Shown: positions 21,903 through 32,500 of the stretch, piece after piece | Position numbering within the stretch: position 1 is the first letter of the stretch | Layout of the letters: each line of letters begins with the position of its first letter | DNA from: Rhabditoides inermis | Taxonomy: Eukaryota > Nematoda > Chromadorea > Rhabditida > Rhabditidae | DNA: 64,000 bases | Reading direction: 5' to 3' | Assembly: GCA_963966185.1 (NCBI GenBank) | Contig: CAWZYM010000295.1 | Coordinates: forward strand, 278,001-342,000 | Position numbers and translations under genes: made by a program | The notes under the pieces: generated by a model | The model's database searches: none | The model's input: only the letters and a program-made list of their open reading frames with translations | What the model was told of the DNA's origin: nothing

Positions 21903-23506
21903 CTACTGGTAGCTGCGTGCGTAGGCCGAGTACGGGTTATACAAATACGCACCTCCGGCGCCCAGCGAGTGATCCACGTATCCAGAGTCTCCAGCAATCT
22001 CTCCAAACAGTTCCTCGTGGTTGGCTGCACGCAGCGTCGTGTAGGTACGACGAGTAACCTAAAACATTCTCCCCATAAAAACAAACAAATTTGTATTTTT
22101 AGTAACTCTCCCTTTTACAGTACTCACCGAGTTCTCTTCCGTCGTTGTATGGTTACCGTCTCCAACGTATCCTGCTTGACAGTATACGTCCGAGACGCTT
22201 TCATTTCCCAGTGTCATCGACTCCTCAGAGACAATCTATCAGTGATCGTACCTTGGACACAGTGCCTGGCTGGAACCCGAACGGCGCATCAATACGACGC
22301 TTGATCGGGAACCTCGATTTGGATAAATTCGATGACGTAGATGGCGGAGTCGGCGGTAGAACAATCGATAAGGCTCGTCGTTTTCTAGACTGCTTCGGTA
22401 TCTTCGAGATCGGTGACGGTTGCTGCTGGTGCAGCGAGATCGGTGGCGGGGAGGCGGATGACGACGCCTCCTGCAACACACGATAAACAATCGATATCCA
22501 GGCATCTACGCAAAACCAATAATAACGATGTAATAATCTATGATCACACACCTGCATCATACTCATCGGAGTTGTGTGCGTGGGCATCTTGCCGAACGCG
22601 TCCAGCACTGGCTCCTGACTTGGCGACGGTTGCTGCTGGTGCAGCGAGATCGGTGGCGGGGAGGCGGATGACGACGCCTCCTGCAACACACGATAAACAA
22701 TCGATATCAATGCTACCCACACAAAATCAGAAAGAACGATGTAATTGTATGATAATCACACACCTGCGCCGAGTTCGTCGGGAAGTTGCGCGTGTGACTC
22801 AGACCGTCCACGCTCAGCACGTGCTCCTCAGTAGACGCTGAAGGCGGCCCTTGACGAGAGATCGGCGGCGAAGAGGCGGATGAGGACGCCACCTACAACA
22901 CACGATACAACACGTCACCTACAACCTACAACACAATCGATATCAATGCTACCCACACGAAATCAGAAATAATGATGTAATTGTATGATAATCACACACC
23001 TTTAAGTCATTTGCTCTGCTCAGAATGCGGGTCACATTTGATTTAACATCTTGAAGCAGCTTGGCCTTCAAGTATGAACATTACCAAAATAATGTGACAC
23101 TTTCTTACGTCTTCCTTCTTAGGTCTTCCTCTTTTCCGGCCCGTGCAGATGAGAATCTTCCTTTTTTTCAGGCACGGTTCCCAAACAATTAAGGTTTCTT
23201 AAAAAACAAAGTTCATAGAACTAACCTCTGTTTCGACATCACCACCACATTGCCTTTCCTCTCCTACCAGAACCTGGCGTTCTTTTCGTCGAACTCCCTT
23301 CTTCTTGGCCTTCTTGAGCAGCGCCGCCTTCTCACCGGCATTTTGTCGCTGTAATAACAATAAAAAGCAAACTGAGTTGTAATCAGTATTACCAAAACAA
23401 AAAAATGTACCTTTGACACGTGAGGGAGTTGAGGAGGTGTCTTCACTTGACCTGCTATTCGAGCAGACTTTCTGGTTTGCGTACAACCCCGAGTTCGAGG
23501 CGCCAT
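21903..23506 (-). CDS. AT-hook-like protein encoded by the nested transposon
   Basis: ATG at 23506 opens a basic N-terminus, MAPRTRGCTQTRKSARIAGQ. Exons 23411-23506 and 23226-23348 join in phase with GT-AG ends. They are followed by a segment near 23105-23175 with KRGRPKKED, an AT-hook core (RGRP) that binds the DNA minor groove. Next come a short helical exon (AKLLQDVKSNVTRILS) and three exons that each begin with a related serine-rich unit, (E/V)ASSSASxPPIS. Two of these are near-identical, with their introns (22440-22495, 22631-22690), a tandem exon duplication. The last exon (21903-22057) ends in a tyrosine-rich tail and TAG. The boundary before the AT-hook exon is not resolved. No DDE or other nuclease motif is visible. 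It could be an accessory transposon protein or a captured host nuclear protein. Confidence 0.6.
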
Positions 23507-23969
23507 CGCCTAAGCAGGTATATGTCACTATTAAAATAGGCATGAAATACATAAATTATACAGAAATGCGAAATAACAAATACTTGTAAAAAATTGTGCA
23601 AATTTGTGTATTCATCATACATAAATGAAAACACAACGAAACACGATGAAACATAACGGTTATAAAATGTTTTTAAAATGGAGTGTACCTTTTAAAATAT
23701 CTTGAAAAAATCCATACGATTCAATTAATGAACAATTTTAAGAAAAATACATCAAAATATATTTTTGGGGAATTTCTAATTTCATTATTAATTAAAATCA
23801 CATTTTTTGTGTTATACCAATTACAGAAATTTCAGTAACCATCCAACGAAAAAATCACGACCAATCCGATCGTGTTCCAAGCTGCAAGAATATATCATAT
23901 TTCATGGGGCTCCGATACATTCACTGATCATAAGTTTTTAATGTAGATCAAAAAAAGACAATTGTACGA

Positions 23970-23970
<1 letters not shown>

Positions 23971-24057
<87 letters not shown>
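23971..24057. repeat. (TA)n microsatellite
   Basis: About 43 TA units inside the nested transposon, near its right end. Confidence 0.95.
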
Positions 24058-24061
<4 letters not shown>

Positions 24062-24359
24062 TTCATTCAAGCCCTACAAATCAGTCAAGAGTCTGTGAAT
24101 TGTCGTTTCTGCGAACTGTAACATTCAACCTTGAACAGAGCTGTCTGTGAGCTGTGACTATCGGCGAATTGTATCATTTGGGACGACTATGACCAAAATG
24201 CCCTCTGCGAACTGTGACATTCTGCGAAATGGCAGGTACCCTAACTGGCGATCAGGAATAGTAGTCGAACGAGTGAGGGATTTCCACCGAGAGTTTGTGA
24301 ACCGGTGTTGATTGTTTACCCGTTTTGAACGGCAGCTCGTGAGCGTGATTCGCCGAGAT

Positions 24360-27300
24360 ATGACGGCAACTGAAGTGCCTCAGGGGTCGGGTAGTGCACC
24401 CAAGGTGGAGCAGCCAGCGACGATGGCAGCCGCTGGTATGAAGGCTCCGGGAGCGTACGTACCGGGTTCCCCGTGGGGACTGTGGAAGATGATTTTTGAG
24501 AATTATATGGCGTTGAGGGGGATCACTGATCCCAAGGTGAAGAAATGGACCTTGATTCAGGAAGTAGGAGTGGCAAATTGCCAGATGTTGATGGGTCTGT
24601 TGGAAGGAAAGAATTTGGAAAGTGAGGAGGTGACGTATGAAACCTTGATGTCGAAGCTGTCTCGCCAGTTCGATCCGAAGAAGCTGTTGACAGCGGAGAG
24701 GTTTCAGCTATTGTCAATGAAACAGAAGAAGGGACAATCCCTAGCTCAGTTCTTCGCGGCTATCCAGGAGCAGGCCTTGGCCTGCAAGTTGGAGTCGGTG
24801 ACGAACGTGAGGGATATGTTGTGCCAGATGGCATTCATTATGGGAATGGAGTCGGATGATGGCCGAATCCGCTTGCTGGAAAAGGAAGAACAGACAGCAG
24901 GCGAGGCCTTGGAAATGGCTCAGACCTATGAGAGAGTAGGAAACTCTATGGGGAAGATGATGGGAGTGCATCAAAACAAGGCTCCGCAGATGGGATTGTT
25001 CTCGATGGAGCGGCCCAGGTTCGGGAACCAGAGGGGTTTCCGTGGAACGGGAGGCAGTAAGGTCCCCGGTAATGGAGCTAACAACGGATGCAGGACATGT
25101 AAGTCCCACTCACACTCGGATAGGGAGTGTTGGAAGAAAAAGAAGCCCTGTCATGGTTGTGGACAGTTTGGGCACTGGCGAGACCAGTGTCCTAATGCAA
25201 GGAATGGCGGATGGGCAAAAAAGGGCATGGGTCATGTGGAATGTGACTCAGACGAGGAGGAACAGGATGAACCCAATATGGAGTTTTACGCTCTGCGAAA
25301 GGGTGGGGGGATAAGCACCCGGAAGGCAGCAAAAAAGCAGAGAGATAGGGTGGTCCCACCATTGATGGTGAAAGTCCAGTTAAAAGGCCAGGAAGACATG
25401 GAATTTTTGTGGGATACTGGAGCCGTGATGTCCACAGTAGACAAAATGAGTTGGGAACGGTGGGGAAAACCTACCCTGGAAGAGGTGAACTACCACGCGG
25501 TAGGGTATGGAGGACATAAAGTGAAGATCCTGGGAAGGATGAAAATGCCCGTGATAGTGGAAGGATGGCAAGGCGTGGTCGATCTAAATGTAATAGATAC
25601 CCCAGCGAAACCCCTGTTGGGTAGAGACTGGATGGAGCAGATGGGCACGTGGGCCCCGGGAAGCATGATAAGAAGGGAAGTCAATGAAATCCAGATGTCG
25701 GTAACGGAGGAGCAAGAACGATTGATGAAAATCCTCGAGGATAACTGTGAAATCTTCGGAAACGATCTGGGGAAATATAATCTGGGCAAGATTGATCTAA
25801 AATTGAAGACGGGGGACATTCGCCCTGTGTATCGCAGAGCCCGGACGGTTCCATACGCCGTAACGGAACAAGTAGAGGAAAAACTGAAGGAGCTAGAGAA
25901 AGACGGAGTGATCACAAAGGTGGATCATGGAGTTTGGGCAACGCCGTTGGTGATAGTGCCTAAAGGGGAAGGAAAAATTCGTATCTGTGGAGATTTCAAG
26001 TCAACTGTAAATCCGGCACTCGATATAAACCAATACCCGTTGCCGAAGCCGGAGGATTTATTCCAGAAATTGAACGGAGGAAAAGTGTTCTCTAAAGTGG
26101 ATTTGAGGGACGCATACAACCAGTTGGAGTTGAGTGAGGAAGCGAAGAAGCTGGTGGTAATTAACACCCATAAAGGGCTCTATGTGTACAACCGACTACC
26201 GTTTGGGATTGCATCGGCCCCGGCCATATTCCAGAAAACCATGGAAGAGGTTTTACAAGGAATAGAGGGGGTGGTTATATACCTAGATGATGTGACAGTC
26301 ATGGGCCGGTCCAAGGAGGAACACTTGGACAGAGTGGAAACAGTGTTGTCGAGATTAAAGCAGGCAGGATTGAGAGTGAAACGCGAGAAATGTGAATTCT
26401 TGAAGAACAAGGTGGAGTTCTTAGGGCATGTCGTCACAGGGGAAGGGATTTTTCCTGATCAGAAGAAAATCGAAGCCATGTGCAAAATGCCGGCGCCAAA
26501 AACCATGAAGGAGCTAGAGGCGTATACGGGTATGATTCAGTATTACGGGAAATTTCTGAAGAACCTAGCGATGCTGGCGGCCCCCATAAATAAGCTGAAA
26601 AGGAAGGATGAGGTGTGGAAATGGGGAAAAGAACAACAGCAAGCGTTCGATAGTATCCAAAGGCTCTTGACGTCTGCGGATATGTTGACGCACTACGATC
26701 CACAGAAACCACTGGTATTGGCTACAGACGCATCTGAAGTCGGGATTGGGGCAGTACTGTACCATCGTGTTGGGGCAGTAGAGAAAGTCATTGCATATGC
26801 GTCCAGGTCTCTAACCAAGGAAGAAAGGAATTACGCACAAATAGAGAAAGAGGCGTTGGGAATCATCTATGGAATGGAAAAATTTCAAAAATATGTGTAC
26901 GGAAGGAGGTTTCTGCTACTGACAGATCATCAACCATTGGTCCGCATTTTCGGGGATAAATCACAGATCCCAGTAATCGCGGCAAGAAGGTTGCATAGGT
27001 GGATGCTAAAACTGTCCGAATACTCGTTTGACATCGAGTACAGGAGAACGACGGCGTTTGGAAACGCCGATGGGCTCTCGAGACTGCCAAACCCACTTGA
27101 ACTACCTATGAAGGAGAGAGTAATAGAGGAGTTTGGAGTGTACTCGATAGAGCAGGAAAAGGTGGAAAAAGCGGTGTTAAAGATGGAAGTGTTGAAAACG
27201 GCATCACAGAAGGATGCTAACATGAAATGGATAACAAATTGGCTAAATCAAGGAAGGGCACCGGACGGTCAAATACCGGGGGGTTTCCGTGATAAGTGGA

Positions 27301-28223
27301 ACGAATTAGCCGTAATTGAAGGAGTGATGTTTTGGGGAAACCGGGTTGTGATCCCTGAAGAACTGAGGAAGTCCGTAATAGAAGGACTCCATGCTACCCA
27401 TTATGGAGCCGAAAGAATGAAGGCATTGGCTCGGAAGAAGATATGGTTTCCGGGAATGGAAGCGTGGATTGAGGAGAGAGTAAAAACTTGCGAGATCTGT
27501 GCGAAGTGGGGGGAAGAACTGCCAAAGGTACCCCTATCCGCATGGGAGGAACCGACTAAAGCCTGGGAACGCATCCACATCGATTTTTGTGGACCAGTTG
27601 AGGGATACATGTGGCTGGTGGTGTATGATGCATTCAGTAAATGGCCGGAAGTCATCAAGATGACACGGATTACCACAGGGAAGACTATTGAAGCACTAGC
27701 GGAGTTGTTCAGCAGATTTGGACTGCCCCAGATGATAGTGTCCGATAATGGTCCCCAGCTGGTGTCCAAGGAGTTCAAAGAGTTCTGTGAGCAGAAGAAC
27801 ATAGCCGCGGTAACAACTCCGGCGTATCATCCCAATAGTAACGGGGCTGCTGAACGGTTCGTGAGGACCTTTAAGAAACAAGTGAAGAAGATGGCTGAAG
27901 AACATCGAGAATGTTTGGAAGAACGGGTACGGAAATTGCTGTTCCAATATAGGATTACCCCGCACCCCGCTACGGGAAAGGCACCATGCGAAGTCCTGAT
28001 GGGACGTGAATTGAGGTCGGCTTTGGATTTTGAAAGAGAAAAAGCCCGTGGGGGAATATGGAGGAGCGAATATCTGGCTCAGATGAAGAAAAACCACGAC
28101 CAGCATGCCCGAGAGCGAAAGTTCGAAGTAGGGGAAGAAGTTTATGTACGGTGTACACCGTTGGAAGACGGGAACTGGAAACAGGGAGTGATAACTGAAA
28201 GAAATAGAAGATGTACTAGTTAG
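24360..28223 (+). CDS. Gag-Pol polyprotein of the LTR retrotransposon
   Basis: A single open frame of 1287 residues from ATG 24360; the frame is open slightly further upstream but with no earlier ATG. Order: gag with a retrotransposon-type capsid region (residues about 30-230); zinc knuckle CX2CX4HX4C at about 264-277, preceded by a second cysteine cluster; aspartic protease DTGA near 350; reverse transcriptase with FGIASAPAIFQ and YLDDV near 641; RNase H starting ATDASEVGIGAVL near 787; integrase with an HHCC zinc finger (about 1010-1050) and the D, D, E residues in HIDFCGP, VSDNGPQ and NGAAERF. Gag and pol are fused without a frameshift. All catalytic residues are visible, so the copy may be active, apart from the split primer site. 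Confidence 0.97.
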   Translation: MTATEVPQGSGSAPKVEQPATMAAAGMKAPGAYVPGSPWGLWKMIFENYMALRGITDPKVKKWTLIQEVGVANCQMLMGLLEGKNLESEEVTYETLMSKLSRQFDPKKLLTAERFQLLSMKQKKGQSLAQFFAAIQEQALACKLESVTNVRDMLCQMAFIMGMESDDGRIRLLEKEEQTAGEALEMAQTYERVGNSMGKMMGVHQNKAPQMGLFSMERPRFGNQRGFRGTGGSKVPGNGANNGCRTCKSHSHSDRECWKKKKPCHGCGQFGHWRDQCPNARNGGWAKKGMGHVECDSDEEEQDEPNMEFYALRKGGGISTRKAAKKQRDRVVPPLMVKVQLKGQEDMEFLWDTGAVMSTVDKMSWERWGKPTLEEVNYHAVGYGGHKVKILGRMKMPVIVEGWQGVVDLNVIDTPAKPLLGRDWMEQMGTWAPGSMIRREVNEIQMSVTEEQERLMKILEDNCEIFGNDLGKYNLGKIDLKLKTGDIRPVYRRARTVPYAVTEQVEEKLKELEKDGVITKVDHGVWATPLVIVPKGEGKIRICGDFKSTVNPALDINQYPLPKPEDLFQKLNGGKVFSKVDLRDAYNQLELSEEAKKLVVINTHKGLYVYNRLPFGIASAPAIFQKTMEEVLQGIEGVVIYLDDVTVMGRSKEEHLDRVETVLSRLKQAGLRVKREKCEFLKNKVEFLGHVVTGEGIFPDQKKIEAMCKMPAPKTMKELEAYTGMIQYYGKFLKNLAMLAAPINKLKRKDEVWKWGKEQQQAFDSIQRLLTSADMLTHYDPQKPLVLATDASEVGIGAVLYHRVGAVEKVIAYASRSLTKEERNYAQIEKEALGIIYGMEKFQKYVYGRRFLLLTDHQPLVRIFGDKSQIPVIAARRLHRWMLKLSEYSFDIEYRRTTAFGNADGLSRLPNPLELPMKERVIEEFGVYSIEQEKVEKAVLKMEVLKTASQKDANMKWITNWLNQGRAPDGQIPGGFRDKWNELAVIEGVMFWGNRVVIPEELRKSVIEGLHATHYGAERMKALARKKIWFPGMEAWIEERVKTCEICAKWGEELPKVPLSAWEEPTKAWERIHIDFCGPVEGYMWLVVYDAFSKWPEVIKMTRITTGKTIEALAELFSRFGLPQMIVSDNGPQLVSKEFKEFCEQKNIAAVTTPAYHPNSNGAAERFVRTFKKQVKKMAEEHRECLEERVRKLLFQYRITPHPATGKAPCEVLMGRELRSALDFEREKARGGIWRSEYLAQMKKNHDQHARERKFEVGEEVYVRCTPLEDGNWKQGVITERNRRCTS

Positions 28224-28431
28224 ATAGAATTCGTGACCAAGTTGTGGGTCGTATGTGAACGAATAAATGAGATTAGAGCCAAGGAATGGCTTTGGTGTGT
28301 GTTGTGGGGGTTTTCGGGGAAGTTGGCGGAGTAGCGGATCATCAGGGAGCGGGATCGTCGTCTTCGCCTCCAGTCGTCGTCTCTCGTCACCTTCAGTCAA
28401 GAAAGAAGAGGAGGCCGTTTAAGGAGGGAGA
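28224..28431 (+). other. 3' untranslated part of the retrotransposon with polypurine tract
   Basis: No ORF. Ends with the purine run that primes plus-strand DNA synthesis, directly before TGTTGG of the right LTR. Confidence 0.8.
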
Positions 28432-28646
28432 TGTTGGAGGACGTTTACAACCGCACCCTGTAACCCGCCGCGCCACAATGAGCTAAACCCCTTTTGCATA
28501 TCGTAGCATGTCATTTCGGTAATGGGCTTTGGCTGGCCGATACATTAGAATGTCTTGTGGTATCCTTTATAAGCCGGCCGCTGGCCTTCTGCGTCAGATA
28601 AACGTTTACCGAGCTTGCCTTGGCTTTATTCTTGAGGACCTTAACT
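28432..28646 (+). repeat. Right LTR
   Basis: No difference from the left LTR was found by eye over 215 bp. Confidence 0.92.
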
Positions 28647-28689
28647 ATTCAAAACCTGCTACGCAATGCTGCAGCAGTATCGCAAGGTA

Positions 28690-28693
28690 GGGC

Positions 28694-28742
<49 letters not shown>
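28690..28742. repeat. (GA)n in a host-gene intron
   Basis: Perfect GA run just after the donor of the interrupted exon; the intron ends TTGTAG at 28745. Confidence 0.9.
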
Positions 28743-28748
<6 letters not shown>

Positions 28749-28947
28749 GCGGCTGCGTATGTACCGTATCCCGTACCAACGGGGCGGCGACTGTCGCATC
28801 TTGGTGGAGACGTACTCGGTGGGGCACTCGGACGGAAGGCAGATGGGGGTGAAGCTAGTCTACCACGTGTGGCGAGTGCATCGTCAATGTGACAGTGGAG
28901 TGCCACGAGACAGGCAGCAACACGCGCTACGAGGTAGGCTCCTTCTC

Positions 28948-29078
<131 letters not shown>

Positions 29079-29145
29079 TCAGGTCTGGGAGGGTGAAGAG
29101 GTGGAGGGCAATCTGCCAGTCGAGAAATCGGACAGCGACGGATGA

Positions 29146-29540
29146 GATTGAAGAAGTTAAACCTATTTTGTGATCTGTATTGCACATAAACTTTTTTTTT
29201 GATTTATTGCGAAAGATTTTGTGAGTTGTATTGATGGTCAATTCCGACTGCTTGTTTGCAGCACTGCTCTAACCAACAGATGATTGGAAGCGTTTAGAGG
29301 ATGAAACTTGTTCTTATCGTTAGAATCTTCCTTACTCATTATATCCAAAAGCGCTAGGACGCTTGTTCATAAGGCAGCTCCCCTCGAGATTGCTGGGCGC
29401 ACGAGGATCGGGAAACCCGAACGGTTATAACTTCTTCTTCCGAAGAGCTGGGCACGACGGCAAAGTGTGGTTGTCTTCGCTCTTCCAAAGAGGGGATCAG
29501 AGGTTCAGGGGTTGTGTAAAAGTAAGGCCGTTCAGAATTC
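29146..29540. other. Region between the interrupted gene and the minisatellite
   Basis: Includes the segment 29278-29360 that recurs at 8262-8345. The rest (29360-29540) shows nothing recognisable. Confidence 0.4.
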
Positions 29541-32500
29541 CGCCCGCGCTGACCAGCTCGTCGCTGCCGGCCCTCCAGGACTCCCCCGCCGAGTCCCTCG
29601 CTGCCGTCCAGCCTGTGCTATCAGTCGCCCGCGCTGACCAGCTCGTCGCTGCCGGCCCTCCAGGACTCCCCCGCCGAGTCCCTCGCTGCCGTCCAGCCTG
29701 TGCTATCAGTCGCCCGCGCTGACCAGCTCGTCGCTGCCGGCCCTCCAGGACTCCCCCGCCGAGTCCCTCGCTGCCGTCCAGCCTGTGCTATCAGTCGCCC
29801 GCGCTGACCAGCTCGTCGCTGCCGGCCCTCCAGGACTCCCCCGCCGAGTCCCTCGCTGCCGTCCAGCCTGTGCTATCAGTCGCCCGCGCTGACCAGCTCG
29901 TCGCTGCCGGCCCTCCAGGACTCCCCCGCCGAGTCCCTCGCTGCCGTCCAGCCTGTGCTATCAGTCGCCCGCGCTGACCAGCTCGTCGCTGCCGGCCCTC
30001 CAGGACTCCCCCGCCGAGTCCCTCGCTGCCGTCCAGCCTGTGCTATCAGTCGCCCGCGCTGACCAGCTCGTCGCTGCCGGCCCTCCAGGACTCCCCCGCC
30101 GAGTCCCTCGCTGCCGTCCAGCCTGTGCTATCAGTCGCCCGCGCTGACCAGCTCGTCGCTGCCGGCCCTCCAGGACTCCCCCGCCGAGTCCCTCGCTGCC
30201 GTCCAGCCTGTGCTATCAGTCGCCCGCGCTGACCAGCTCGTCGCTGCCGGCCCTCCAGGACTCCCCCGCCGAGTCCCTCGCTGCCGTCCAGCCTGTGCTA
30301 TCAGTCGCCCGCGCTGACCAGCTCGTCGCTGCCGGCCCTCCAGGACTCCCCCGCCGAGTCCCTCGCTGCCGTCCAGCCTGTGCTATCAGTCGCCCGCGCT
30401 GACCAGCTCGTCGCTGCCGGCCCTCCAGGACTCCCCCGCCGAGTCCCTCGCTGCCGTCCAGCCTGTGCTATCAGTCGCCCGCGCTGACCAGCTCGTCGCT
30501 GCCGGCCCTCCAGGACTCCCCCGCCGAGTCCCTCGCTGCCGTCCAGCCTGTGCTATCAGTCGCCCGCGCTGACCAGCTCGTCGCTGCCGGCCCTCCAGGA
30601 CTCCCCCGCCGAGTCCCTCGCTGCCGTCCAGCCTGTGCTATCAGTCGCCCGCGCTGACCAGCTCGTCGCTGCCGGCCCTCCAGGACTCCCCCGCCGAGTC
30701 CCTCGCTGCCGTCCAGCCTGTGCTATCAGTCGCCCGCGCTGACCAGCTCGTCGCTGCCGGCCCTCCAGGACTCCCCCGCCGAGTCCCTCGCTGCCGTCCA
30801 GCCTGTGCTATCAGTCGCCCGCGCTGACCAGCTCGTCGCTGCCGGCCCTCCAGGACTCCCCCGCCGAGTCCCTCGCTGCCGTCCAGCCTGTGCTATCAGT
30901 CGCCCGCGCTGACCAGCTCGTCGCTGCCGGCCCTCCAGGACTCCCCCGCCGAGTCCCTCGCTGCCGTCCAGCCTGTGCTATCAGTCGCCCGCGCTGACCA
31001 GCTCGTCGCTGCCGGCCCTCCAGGACTCCCCCGCCGAGTCCCTCGCTGCCGTCCAGCCTGTGCTATCAGTCGCCCGCGCTGACCAGCTCGTCGCTGCCGG
31101 CCCTCCAGGACTCCCCCGCCGAGTCCCTCGCTGCCGTCCAGCCTGTGCTATCAGTCGCCCGCGCTGACCAGCTCGTCGCTGCCGGCCCTCCAGGACTCCC
31201 CCGCCGAGTCCCTCGCTGCCGTCCAGCCTGTGCTATCAGTCGCCCGCGCTGACCAGCTCGTCGCTGCCGGCCCTCCAGGACTCCCCCGCCGAGTCCCTCG
31301 CTGCCGTCCAGCCTGTGCTATCAGTCGCCCGCGCTGACCAGCTCGTCGCTGCCGGCCCTCCAGGACTCCCCCGCCGAGTCCCTCGCTGCCGTCCAGCCTG
31401 TGCTATCAGTCGCCCGCGCTGACCAGCTCGTCGCTGCCGGCCCTCCAGGACTCCCCCGCCGAGTCCCTCGCTGCCGTCCAGCCTGTGCTATCAGTCGCCC
31501 GCGCTGACCAGCTCGTCGCTGCCGGCCCTCCAGGACTCCCCCGCCGAGTCCCTCGCTGCCGTCCAGCCTGTGCTATCAGTCGCCCGCGCTGACCAGCTCG
31601 TCGCTGCCGGCCCTCCAGGACTCCCCCGCCGAGTCCCTCGCTGCCGTCCAGCCTGTGCTATCAGTCGCCCGCGCTGACCAGCTCGTCGCTGCCGGCCCTC
31701 CAGGACTCCCCCGCCGAGTCCCTCGCTGCCGTCCAGCCTGTGCTATCAGTCGCCCGCGCTGACCAGCTCGTCGCTGCCGGCCCTCCAGGACTCCCCCGCC
31801 GAGTCCCTCGCTGCCGTCCAGCCTGTGCTATCAGTCGCCCGCGCTGACCAGCTCGTCGCTGCCGGCCCTCCAGGACTCCCCCGCCGAGTCCCTCGCTGCC
31901 GTCCAGCCTGTGCTATCAGTCGCCCGCGCTGACCAGCTCGTCGCTGCCGGCCCTCCAGGACTCCCCCGCCGAGTCCCTCGCTGCCGTCCAGCCTGTGCTA
32001 TCAGTCGCCCGCGCTGACCAGCTCGTCGCTGCAGGCCCTCCAGGACTCCCCCGCCGAGTCCCTCGCTGCCGTCCAGCCTGTGCTATCAGTCGCCCGCGCT
32101 GACCAGCTCGTCGCTGCCGGCCCTCCAGGACTCCCCCGCCGAGTCCCTCGCTGCCGTCCAGCCTGTGCTATCAGTCGCCCGCGCTGACCAGCTCGTCGCT
32201 GCCGGCCCTCCAGGACTCCCCCGCCGAGTCCCTCGCTGCCGTCCAGCCTGTGCTATCAGTCGCCCGCGCTGACCAGCTCGTCGCTGCCGGCCCTCCAGGA
32301 CTCCCCCGCCGAGTCCCTCGCTGCCGTCCAGCCTGTGCTATCAGTCGCCCGCGCTGACCAGCTCGTCGCTGCCGGCCCTCCAGGACTCCCCCGCCGAGTC
32401 CCTCGCTGCCGTCCAGCCTGTGCTATCAGTCGCCCGCGCTGACCAGCTCGTCGCTGCCGGCCCTCCAGGACTCCCCCGCCGAGTCCCTCGCTGCTGTCCA

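Larger units (their letters stand above)
21458..24241. mobile_element. TIR transposon nested between left LTR and gag
   Basis: TAACTGGC occurs at 21450-21457 and 24242-24249, an 8-bp target duplication. The ends match as imperfect inverted repeats (GGGATACCGCCAGCTCGC against GGGTACCTGCCATTTCGC). Subterminal repeats face each other: GTTACAGTTCGCAGA three times at 21480-21615, and its complement TCTGCGAACTGTRAC at about 24108 and 24204. No transposase motif is seen. Elements of the hAT, P and KDZ groups make 8-bp duplications; the class cannot be fixed by eye. It carries an antisense gene (21903-23506) and a long (TA)n run. Confidence 0.8.
21240..28646 (+). mobile_element. Young Ty3/Gypsy-type LTR retrotransposon
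   Basis: Two 215-bp LTRs (21240-21454, 28432-28646) appear identical base for base, and a perfect 4-bp duplication flanks them. A polypurine tract, AAGGAGGGAGA, abuts the right LTR. The primer binding site was directly after the left LTR, beginning TGG with CGATCAGG after; it is now split by the transposon at 21458-24241. One long ORF carries gag, protease, RT, RNase H and integrase in that order, which is the Ty3/Gypsy order. There is no env ORF. Identical LTRs and an open ORF indicate a recent insertion. It lies inside a coding exon of the host gene. Confidence 0.95.

Noticed and set aside
24523..28400. Long ORFs on the strand opposite Gag-Pol
   Set aside because: Shadows of the real + strand frame; no recognisable content.
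28224..28431. An env gene in the retrotransposon
   Set aside because: Only about 200 bp lie between the pol stop and the right LTR, with no ORF.
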